Shown here: piece after piece, positions 26,801-38,800 of the stretch | Position numbering within the stretch: the first letter of the stretch is position 1 | How the letters are laid out: each line of letters begins with the position of its first letter | Assembly: GCA_950022655.1 (NCBI GenBank) | Contig: OX465588.1 | Location: forward strand, 23,546,527-23,610,526 | Origin: Alentia gelatinosa | Taxonomy: Eukaryota > Annelida > Polychaeta > Phyllodocida > Polynoidae | DNA length: 64,000 nucleotides | Direction of reading: 5' to 3' | The notes under the pieces: generated by a model | What the model saw: the letters and a program-made list of their open reading frames with translations, nothing else | Told to the model about the DNA's origin: nothing | The model's database searches: none | Position numbers and translations under genes: made by a program

Positions 26801-29800
26801 AGGTTGTAGAAAATTGTCACGTTTTCAATAGGAATTTTGCTGCTAATGCCTGTTTTGTTACTTCTCTTAGTATTTTGCCAGCATCTGTACCGTCGGTGAG
26901 AAAGTAAATTACATGTATTCTTTGGTGTTCTTGAAAGAACCAAACTTGTTGCAATGAAGTGAATTTTGAACTTTATGATGACTAGCCTATTTGGGATAGC
27001 AGTCGTGCAAAACGCAATCAATAACTAAGAGGTTTCAAATGAAGACATGGCCGGAGTTTGACATCCATTAGGATCTCGCGTTACTCTGTATACATGTTCA
27101 CATTCCTGTTCCGTCGTAACAGAGTAAAGGCCGGTGTTGAGCCTGTTATAATGAAGCTAGCTCTGGGAAGGTTGTTACGAGCGGGGGTCTGACTGTTAGT
27201 GTGGCCGACAGATTGAGCCGTCGCAGCCCGGACACAGGTGGAGCCGATACGAGTAACTCATGAGCTGCTCAGGGGGGAACAGCAGGCGAGCAGCGCCGAG
27301 CTGCTCCCACTCACTGAGGAATAGACTTTCCACAAACTTTTTCTGTGTTGATATATGGACATCCCAAACCCTTTCATTCAGTTTCTCCTATGAGTTATGA
27401 GAGTGTCTCATATATACATGTATTGTTCGGTTTCCGCCACTTCTTTAAAGAGGAATTGATGAGGCATAATTTTACCTGTACATGCAGAGCTATCTAAATC
27501 TAGCCAACATTCTATCATTTTAATGAAAGTTTATTATATCTACAAAAGGAGGCTAGGAATGGAATAGTCTAATAGGTTATACATGAATAAATTCATATAA
27601 ATGCTCATCATCCGGATCATGTTGTATAATATAGGTTACATTTTTGTTACTTTTGAGTTTGCAAGCAGTGAAGTCAGATTCAAATTTGACATTAGTTAAT
27701 AATGTTAACATAGCCTAGGTAGTCCTACTCTAAAGTAACTCTTAAAAGATTTCATTGGACGTCCTTGACGTCTAGTGGTCTATACCATCGATTTATTAGT
27801 GTAGATAGAAAACAGTAATTCTGTATTGAATAGAACGTCTCTTTCTAAAAGGAAATTAGATGGTCAAGAAGCAAGTCTAGCCTCCCTTGCTGCTCGCGTT
27901 AAGCGCAGGGGCGGAGCGATAATTCCTGGTGCGAATTGGCCCGGAAATTATGTCCCGCAGATTGAGTATTGGGCCGGGCGCTGCGAGCTGGACGGGGGGC
28001 AGCCACATAGCCGTGAGGTGCGATATGCCTGCGTCGCTACCAAGCGTTTCCTCGCCCGTAAGCCTAGGATCGGTAGAGTTTGTTTACGTTTGGACTGTAG
28101 TATAAATTCACGGTGTGTGTCTAAGGAACACCTAGACCTCAGAAACGGGCCAGTTGCAATACCCACCGGCTCAACGGCCAAGCGGAAAGGAAGTCGTTTT
28201 ATTCTTGTCGCCGTCAGGTGTTAGCTCCCAAGACCTCACAATGTGATCTTACTTCTCAGCGAGGCAAATAAAAGTTTTTTGAACCTTTTAACCTCCTGCG
28301 ACCTCCCCTGCCTTCCATATATGTGCCATGCCTTAGCCTGTGACAGGTTTCTGTTTGCAGGGAGCCTTATTTAGATTATGTCCAAGTTCAGTCGCCTGAA
28401 TAACCTAGGTATTGGCCGATTGAAGCTTTACTAAATGCGAACTTAGGTACTGGACTCGTCTAGAGCTATATATTCTATTTAGGCCAAATATTTGTCTAGA
28501 CTGCTCTCAGTTATATAGCAAAATCTACAATTTTGGTATGGAATTTATCTAGGTGGCGAATTCTGAAACATACTATAGACTGGATAGCCGACACACTATG
28601 TGAAGTAAAGTATCTACTGTAAAACTCATGATGAACTATGCTTGACCTCACTTCAGTGCAATACTCTACATTATTTTAGGATGTTAACCTTTTTGCAAAG
28701 TTTAAGAGGCACACATATAATCTGGCTATGTGTCCCAAGTGTCACGATTAAGACCTAGCTTACTATTTATATACTCTCACTACCCGTAGCATCAAAATCT
28801 CGTAAAATAAACATCCAACAAGCTTTACATATTTAATCTCTAAAGACCCTTTCATTTAGAAATCGTCCATTCGGTATTGTATAGACCATCCAATGAATGC
28901 TCAACTCGGCATAATAAGGTGAAATACGATATTCCCGATTATTCCATAATGTATTATATGGGGCCTTTTATTGCAACAGAGAGTAACAGAGATATATATT
29001 CTCAGAACCGGAAGATTGTGGACAGAGTTTACTGGGGGTGTTCGCAGCCACTTTAGGACGAAATACACCGCCGCACTAGTCTGAGGTTTGTTCGATGGGC
29101 CCAGGATACGAGGCATTACAACCCGGGTGGAAACTCATTTAATTGTGCAGAATAAACACTATGAAAGGGGCATCAATCAAAGCGCAAAGCAGCCCAATTT
29201 CCCAGTATGTCAGACCGCCCGAGCAGCTTAACCGACCCGTTCAGCATATGCAGAGAGCTCACCAACTCGCCATCATGGAATAGAGCTAGTGCACCATCGA
29301 TGGGAAGTCTGTCTTTTAGTATGTTGCTCTTTTTAGCTATCCTGTGCGTTATTTATGAGAAACACGGTATCTGGATAGCGAAGCTATGAACCAACCGTTT
29401 AAACAGGATTTTGTCGTGATTTAGTAAAGATGTATACATTGAAGTCTTTGTGGAAAGTTTTCGTATTGAAGTTTTAGTATTGAAGCTTGATCGTGTGCAT
29501 TGGTACATACTGTATCTAAAAGAAATCTCATTTCCATGCTAATAAAAAAGAGTATGGAAGTATATGGGTTATATAGAATAGCACTCACAGCTTTCCTATT
29601 TTACGACATATCTTTAGATGTTTTAAACGTCAAAAGACGAAATCCATCTAGATATGTTATTGTTACGGAATTACTTGTATATCATATGTCACCTAAAACC
29701 CCTGCTTATTTTCCTATTGAAGAGTTGAATGGTACGCAATTTAAATATAGGGTTAAAAAAAGTGGAGTCCCCCTTCATCCTAGTGGAGGAAAACTCGACA

Positions 29801-32800
29801 AGAGTTCACGGCCGCTCTAGTATAATGCAGACCTTGGAGAAATAAAAACTTCTCAGGCTTTTCTCTGAAAAGGTTGACCGGTAACGAATGGCGTGCTGAC
29901 GTTTTGTTTTCTCTGTCTCCCACTAGGAACACTCTTCCGTCACAAACCTGCCCCCCTCTTCTGTCATCACCTTAACTCTGTAACAGGCCACGGGAGGTCG
30001 CCACTATACCGGGTCTGTCACGTGACCGCACCTGTGACGCGTACACATGTCTACACAAAAAGCGGAGACGTTGACAGGCCCATTTCCTTGGTGGTTGGGG
30101 CAAGGGAAAGCATGTAGAGGCATGCAAGGATTTTGAGACAACCTAGGAAATAAAACAAAAAGAGAAAGGAATTCGTGATTCCTTGTGTCAATGCAATTAT
30201 ATATAGCGGTGATAGGTTGGATAAGGACGGTTACAGGAGAGGAAAGACGGCATTATAACAGGATGGTATGGTGCTTGACAACCTTGGGTTGGGCAATGTT
30301 AGGAAATAAGGGCATTTTTACATAATCATATGTATGAATTAAGGCAGGAACCCTGATAGGAATAGGAGGGATGGCGCTTAGACTATTGACATTATGATAG
30401 AAAGTAGGAATAGTAAGCGTCAGCTATGAGGGAAAATGGTAAGATGGGACGATGATCGTGAGGGTACATCATAGAGTGGGGTTGTAGAGCAAGGCTGGAA
30501 GTTAGCGGTAGGCCTTGGTAGCGATGGTACTAAATCGGGCTCATAGAAACGGTAGGACATTCCGACATAGCGATGTTATACGGGAGTAGTTGAAATATAA
30601 TTCATGATATGGGGTATGGGGAAGTGTTGGTTAGATATGTGGGTAGCATTTGATAGGACATGGGGCAGTTACGTGAAATATGGGGTGGAGGTGGTTTTAT
30701 ATGGAGTACTTGCCGGAGGTATGGGAAGATATGGTACGGTTGAGGCAGTTGAGGAGAGAGCGGTTCTGGTAGGGTATGGAGTGGATGTGGTAGAATATGG
30801 TGTAGTGGCTGGAGGGTAAAAGGATTGGTAGTGGTAGCATATGTGGTGATAACAGCAGTATGACAGGGTGGTGGTAGCTCGTGGTAGGACAGAATCAGGT
30901 CGCATACAGACCATTTCAGCACGTTTATCGCACTCTATCAGCACATGCTGCCAGACTGCCATTCAAGTCTCTCCCGCCTGAGGTTTGCTTTTCAACTTCT
31001 CTGCTTTGTATTCCGCCCGACGATTTGAACCCTGAGAAGTGCCTCCTACATTAGAGAACACCCGGACCCTGGGCCTAATCTCAAAGTCCATCGGGCCCGT
31101 CTACCTCTATACCTGTCCGTCTCTCGGGCGCCCGCCACCAAAGGGAGCCGGTCGGCGACACGGCGGGAGGACGACACGGCGAAACCCAGCCCCCGACCAG
31201 ATGCATTTTTTGATCGGCGAAAACTGACACCTGAACTCGGTACGGCTACTTCGTCGGCCGACAATGGAAGAGGGTCGGTGCCGGGTCACCGGCCGGGGCT
31301 CCCGTCAAGGGAACCCTCAGCCCCGGGGTCAGAGGCACCTTTGTCCCTTTGGCGGCGAACCAATCAGATCAGTAAACGGGACTGCTGTCGGTATACTCCC
31401 AGGTAGACTCTGGTTACACCATTAACCTGGTATTGTGGGCGCTCTTTCAGGACGTGTTTGTATACTATAGTTACTCTGTGACTTGAGTGTGAAGCATAGA
31501 AACTCATGATAACCTCTATGAAAAATAGCGTTCAAATCAAATTCTAAAATACTTAACGTATGTATTTTAAGTTTAACATTGAAGATGTTCTACCTCATTG
31601 TAATTTATATGTATACCACAATCTCGTGGTTATGTCAAGTAGGGATTTTTTTATTCATGTAATCAGTACTGAGGCTATAACAGTCATACAGATCAATTAT
31701 AAAGTAAGAGGCGGTAGAGTTTTGTGGACCAATTAATAATGGACACCTAGTGAAATCCCAAATGAATATTGAAATCGATTTTACAGTAAAATTACGGGGG
31801 AAGGGGAATTGCCTTAGTCTTTAAGTCACAAAAGTTCTTCGTATGCAAGTGTAAAAAGTTTGATCCAGAATTGTTGGAAAGGCTTTTTACATTTAACATA
31901 TATAAAAAGAATTACTGGGACTTATTGATAAAGGGCACCAACTGTGCAATCCACGCGGTCCGTAGCTCGCCAATTATAATGATAATCAAGCATGGGGGTG
32001 TGCCACCTCATAGCTATGTCTCTGAGTCATCATTCCGTGACCATAGATCGTATCTCAGAAAGTTTACATCTAAAAAGAAGAACTGCAAAGTTATAATTGC
32101 TGTGACAGTCCAGGCACATTATGCAAAACATGCAGACGATACAATCTGAAACAGGACGCAGACGATCAAAGCAGAGTGAAATGTCGGTATCGTGAAACGC
32201 GGCAATTTTTAGCGAGTAGATTGGTAGCGCGTGGTTAATTCACGAGCGAGCTGTTCCTATCATGCACAGGTCTCTGGGCGAGCGGCGCTGAGTCAGTTGA
32301 TCAGGGATGTTAATATACCACTGACATGCGACGGAAAACGAGCTGCTCGTTGGCGTAACAGTGTCAGCATGCATAGTGCGGATAATGATGGTAAGGGTGG
32401 CACTGGGTGCATGATCAGGGGTAATTTTAATCTACGTCGGTGTGCATGCCTCCTGGGCTTATCAATGGACATAATCAGGTAGAGCTATACACTGCATCTA
32501 CCTTATATAACTCAGAAATAGAAACACTTATAAGTAAGCTTTAACAAAATGAATGAGTAAGCCGTTGCGATAGAGGGGTTCTTTGAATTTTGTTCATAAA
32601 TCCATGTTGATAATTACAAAAGTATTGGCTTCTAGATAACAAATAATTTACATACGTCTGTGAAGTAGTAAAGAAGAAACCAACAAGTTTTGGTCAAAGT
32701 CGTCGTTCTCCACGAGTTTGATTTGAACGAGGCGACATCCGAGTGAATATCACATAGCATTCAAACGAGTTGGAGAATGACTTCTTTAACCAAAACGAGT

Positions 32801-35800
32801 TGCTTTCTGTATTTATCTCACCCCTGTATACACTAAAAGAACAGATGGCACACTTGACATAGACCATGGAGAACGGACTGCAATACTCATAGGGCCATGG
32901 AGAACGAGTTCCCAATGTTAAGCCTATTGACATTTATTCCAGGGGTGAGATAATTGGCCAGTCGCGATACGAATGCTTTTATTCCTGTGACAGATGCGCA
33001 TCGTGACGTACAGATCAACCAGACAACCAGTGACACGACCAAAATCCATCCCTGTTTGTCCCCATGAAGAAATCCCTCCCTGGTGTCCTGTTCCTCTGTG
33101 TACAAAATATTATTTCCCTTAAAAGTCCCCGTGTCGAATTACCCAGAGAAATCCATCTATGGGTTATGAAAACAAAACAATATGATGGAGACCCATTGGA
33201 TGAGAATGTGGTTAGTTTTTTCTACCAGTTTCATCCTATGCTTTGATACGGTTCGCTGTTGGCCTGTTTAGATTTAGAGCGTCTATTGCCACTCTATGTC
33301 ACCCCAAAATGCTTGTTTGTGCAGCTAAAGCCTCACGTCATTTGAAAAGTTTGTTTCATGTCCCGCACTGTCCCTGTGGCAGCATGACCAGGGGTGTGTA
33401 AGCCCGTCACACGATCTCCCAGGCGGTGCTCAGACGGAGAAAGGGAAAGCGGAGAGGGGGATGGAACTTGAGCCCGGCGACACGTCTGGCAGTGGCCGCT
33501 TATTTAGGCGCCCCTTGTTGACTGTGCGCCTTATAATGCTTGACTTATGTGACGGGGGTTAAAATGCCTGGCAGGTTGAGATCAATAAAGGCCGCTAGCC
33601 TGTCAGGGTTTCTTTCTCAGAGAGAAGGATACTCCGTTGATGTTCGGATGGTTAGAGTCTCAGGAGAAGCCTGTACATTAAAGGTGTGAAGAGATGCGTT
33701 TGTATGTGACGATATGGGATGGGGATTTCGCGTACTAAATAGATGGTGAGGTTGTGTGAAATGTAAAAGGGTGACGATGTTGAGCATGATAGTTAATAAA
33801 GGCTGAGGAAATGTAGGGCGCTCAGGTTAAAGTCTGAGGTCATACCTTTACTAGAAGGTGTGAAGAAATGCGTTCCTGCGTGGCATAAAAAGTTACCCGA
33901 TGCGGAAGGAGAATACTGGGAGAAAAATAATCATAAGCATGTATTTAAGAGATATGGTTATTTTCCAATAACTAGTATGCATGATAAACCACGTTCTTAT
34001 ATAAAAGTGTAGCAATAACTCATTATATCATATAATAAAGTACGTTCGCAAAATAGCTTACCCCTCCCATCATACACCCATCTCCATCTATATGTTATAT
34101 ATACATTATAGATTAGATAATTCATGTGCGCATAGAGAAGCATATGCAGACACTGTCTCCATCTCTTGTTCCATAGACTATAGTAGATGGTGGGTGTCAC
34201 AGGGTGGGTCTACCCCTTTCTCCACCTCCATCCCATCCCTCCTCCAGTGTACTTCGCCAGATGCAGGAACCAGGCGCCAACCAGCCCCGCCGCTTGCTGC
34301 CCCACCCCCACCCAAACCAGCCCCATCTCATTTAGACCGGACGGCCCCGGAGCGTGCACGTTGCTGGCCGCCAATCGGCGCGCCTCCGAGCCTATCTGCG
34401 CCCGTCGCCTGTGAGTCGGGGTGTGGGCGACCCGGTAATCAGCGGCATTATTAGAAAATCATGTCTGGGTTTGCTGGCTACAGTGATGAACTCACCACAA
34501 TATGCCACGTGTGTTCTAACGGGCGTGTACACTGGGTGTGCTGCTGGAACACGCCTGGAGCTGTCATGCACACGCCAGAGTAAATTACACTGTTAGAAAC
34601 CATGGAGGATAATATTCTTTGCAGGCTCCATCAAGGGTTGTTTCATGGGGGTAAAAAATAGTCCCGGTAATTTCAACAGGAAGGAAGAGATGTTATTGAT
34701 TTCGGAACATAGGTACGTATTGCTCGAGGGAGAGGCCATATCACCGATGCACACCTTTATCTCACCCCTGGAATTTTTCTCCAGAGACTTAACATTGGGA
34801 ACTCGTATCCAACACCAGTTGAGTATTTCTTCTAAGTACTCTATGGGAAATCATGTCACAAAGATTAGCCCATTAGTGAATGTTAAGGGTGAAGTTTTAT
34901 GGTCATAGCTCAATCCCATCTCGTTTGAATCGCTACGTAATTCACGCAGCTTCGCCTTGTGAATTACTATGCGATTCAAACTCGATGGGATATGAGCTCT
35001 GGCCCTAAACTTGCAAAGGTTTCAAAGGTTTTGTCTATAGAATCCCACACGATCTGTCAAAACTTCAAGGCTGAATGTTATCCTTGGTATCCTGAAGGTT
35101 AGACATATTCTAGACTCTGTGGGAACAACTAAATGGGAATATTTATTAGCAAGGACTGAGCTCTTCCTTAACCGATTTACGTGAAGTAGATGTAATGTAT
35201 AGATGTTTGTAAAACTCATCCAGAAGGGTGTATTACTGATTTTTTGTTTGTCTATTAGCTCGAACACATCTCGATATATCTTGAAAATGCATCGAAATAC
35301 CATCAATTCCCAATGAGATAATCAAAATATTTCGCTAAGTTATGAATTGGGATTTCCTACATAGCAACATTTATCAGCTTGATATGATTTGCCTCGTACA
35401 CAAGAAAGATTTGATACTTAGCCTGTACCCATGGCATTTGTCAGGAAATGTTGAATCATGTGCATTCACACGTTCTTAGTTACATTGTTTCTGTGTCAGT
35501 TAAAGTGGTAGATCTTCCAACCAACCTGCATCCCTACCGGAATGTTATAGCAGTGTTCACTCTCCAACCCCACCTCAAACTACGTCTTACTCCCAAGGCC
35601 AGGAACCCACTGAGCTCCCGACACACTACCACATGCTTTCCAACAACAACAACTACGACACAGAATGTTTCAACATTCCGACACAGCGACGATGCGGTAA
35701 TCTAGTTTCCTACACTGACATTCTATGAAATTTTTCAACATTCTGTAAAGGCTATGATGCAGTCATTTTGATTCATAACCATATCGCAAACAGTGGTTAC

Positions 35801-38800
35801 CTGACTTAAGTCTTCACCTCAGTCACCTAGTGCTGCCCTAGTGCTGCCCTAGTGCTCCCCTAGTGCTCCCCTAGTGCTCCCCTAGTGCTCCCCATCAAAG
35901 ACTCTCCATCCTTAAACCACCAAAACCTCCATGGACAGTGCATTCGTAATTGCCTGAAGTTTATGAATGCCTACTTGCATACCTCTCTTTCTTTCTTTTA
36001 TAACAAAGAGTATTAGATCGCTGCATTGATTATTGTTTTGTGTGGGGAAGGAGCGGATTCATTGAAGGTTGGCTATGTAGTTCATGGTCAGGTGACCTTA
36101 CTTCTGCGTGCATCAATGAAGGTATAAATGGCAGTGACAAGTGGTGAGTATAATTCATCGCATGTAGACGCGCAAACTCATGCACCATTATACAGATGAT
36201 GTCATGTGTGATAATGAAGGTGTGCTTTACGCTATGCAGGTAGGCATGAGACAGGGTCAATGTCAAGATACAGGAAAGCATTTTTGCAGTCCAACAAGTG
36301 GAAACTAAATGCATTCCATGCACAAGGTTGAAAGATTCGTGAATTAGGTAGTGGTCCCCAGGAATTCACACCATAGAGCCCCTCCAAAGATATATTGCGG
36401 TAACACTTTATCACACGAAAGCTTCTTAATATACATGTATATCCTATGCATTTTCGAAATTTTAGCTTGAAATTGTCCGATTTGTTGTGAATATTTTTTG
36501 TTCTACAAAAATGCGACTTTCATTTTATATCTACTGCAAGAGGGACATATTCGTATCATTCATAAATATATTGGTCTCACTGTTTTGGCAACTGATTAGT
36601 AATATTGTTTCCCCGATCCATACAGCGATGACCCGTGAATTTCCAGAGGTAATGTGTAAATAGCGCAGGAAGAATTAAGTCACTTTGTGCAGAGACAGGA
36701 GAACACCACGCAGCACCCTGGAGAGTGTGCGGCGCCCCATCACTTCCTCCTGTACCCCCACCCCCGTGCCCGGCCCGCCTTCACGTGGCGCCCTTGTGAG
36801 CAAAACACTCGCCCGCGCGGCTGGGGTTTCACAACATGTCGGGCCAGCGACTTTTAAATGTATTTTCTAAACGTCAGGTCGCCAGGAGGTGGCAGCGGAA
36901 TGGGACGTTAACGGCGTGTTTTTGCTGTACAGGTGCATGACGTGTAGGCAGGTGAGCTCTGTCGGGAGTGGGGGGTGGGGTGAGTGGATCTTCAAGATAG
37001 AAAACCGGAAAATCGGAACCCTATCAAGATCAGAATTAGAATCTAGAATAAAACAAGGTAGGCTCGATGTGGTTTTTACTATCTGACAGCCGCCAAATAG
37101 AATTAGGCCATGCAGAGGTCGTACGTAGACCTGGAATGGAGAGGACATCAAAACCTTGAAGAAAAAAGGAGATAGTGAGAGAGGTAGTGGGATATACACC
37201 ACCGAACCAGCCGTCTACGACTCACTATTACTTAAAACTAACTTATATACACTTTCTGGTCGATGTTATAGTTAAGCAATATATCTTAGCAATACCAACA
37301 ATAGGATATGAAAATGTATAAATATGACTGCCATTTCCGTCTCTCTGCACGCAGACCCGGGATATGTATATTGAGGAGGGTGCCCATGTATCTGTGTCCG
37401 TGTACTGAGATGTGTTACTTAGACGTGTCTTGCGTCTTGACCCGAAGCCATAGGTTTTTGTTTGGAAGCCTGCCTGTCATATGTCATATTCACTGCTATG
37501 ATCAGCGGGGTGTCTCAGGCAAAGAATCTGACGTGGCCCCCACAAGTCTGTCTTCTCCATGTACCAAAACTTAGAGTGTGTAATAAAACTAGGTCTGGGC
37601 CTATTAATCAACTCATGTTTTTAAGTGTATGCAGAAACTGATGTACCGTCATCTTGGGACACAAGTAAAAACCAACCAACCAGAAGATATGATTTATGAA
37701 TTGAGACAATGATTACTGGTTATTCCATACACAGTCATAACTGGAAATTTAAGCAGATATAAACCGATATCAGCAGCTAAATTATAACGTATTTTTCTCT
37801 CTGGAGACAGTGCCCTAAACAGATCAGCGCTGAGATATATATCCATGGCACCGGCCCAGTTGACATAGGAGGTTAGTTATCATAGTCTTTCGCGGCGGCC
37901 CAAAGTGCCTGTAGACAGAGGTCATTTCCTGCCTGGCCGCGTGGGGCTTGGGGCGACAGCACCCCCTGCTGATGACTATCTACTTTCTCCTTGTCCGCGA
38001 CCAGGGAGTCAAAGCTAGCAGCCCGGGGGCAATGGCGCCCGCCCTCCGCTCGCCTGCCGCCGCCACCCGGCCCGCCGCCGTGACGACAGAGCCAGCCGGT
38101 CCCACCAGCCTCTACCCTCTTTCATATTTTAACTGGAAACACCGACAGGTTATTACTAAAGGTGCCGCCTGTCCAGCTGTCCTATTAACACGGGGGCGGT
38201 TTCTTGAAATGGAAACCACAGGGGCCGGTTGTAGAAAATTTAGGGGTACGTGATACAGGGGAAAGCTGCACTGGCAGCCACTCTGAATGTTATAGTTCTG
38301 GTGCTAGGGTTGGGGGTAAATAACGCCGGGCTACATGGCAATCTCCAATGTTGTATGCTATCAATAACAGGCATTTTCAGCAATGTATAGTCTAACATGT
38401 GTCTGACTGGATAAATGATTCCAAACCTCATTTTATGATACTACTGCCCTATTGCATTCCCATGCGAACAGGTCATTGGTGGCGACCTCAAAAGGCATTG
38501 GTCTTCTTGCTCCCAGCAGGTTATCAGGAGCTCTGTGACCCGCTTATCAATCGCTGGTCCAGTAGCATCGGTAATAATCAGGACCGAGCCGGGTGGAAGG
38601 GGGCAAGGAGGTTGGGGAGGCAGGAGTAGGAGGAGAAGCTGGAGGAGGGGGTGGGATCATGAGATGGGCTGAGCTGGACGCTCGCTGGCAATGTTTCAGA
38701 TAGTGTAAGCAATGCCCGGACGGGGGCTGGCGGCTCGGTGTACTCCCCACACCCAGCACAAATAATCCATGCCGCTGTGTCGGCTAAACAAGACAGCACG

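Noticed and set aside
27826..28224. 132-codon plus-strand frame followed by AATAAA at 28267
   Set aside because: It lies in a GC-rich patch where the opposite strand is also open. Arg/Lys-rich with no family features. A transcript would be needed to revive it.
29500..29820. 106-codon plus-strand frame
   Set aside because: No recognisable family and no supporting splice or homology signal.
30602..30962. Proline/threonine/tyrosine-rich frames on the minus strand
   Set aside because: They are the complement of a G-rich degenerate repeat tract and are low-complexity.
34092..34454. 120-codon proline/alanine-rich frame
   Set aside because: Two further plus-strand frames are open over the same C-rich patch, so the opening follows from composition.
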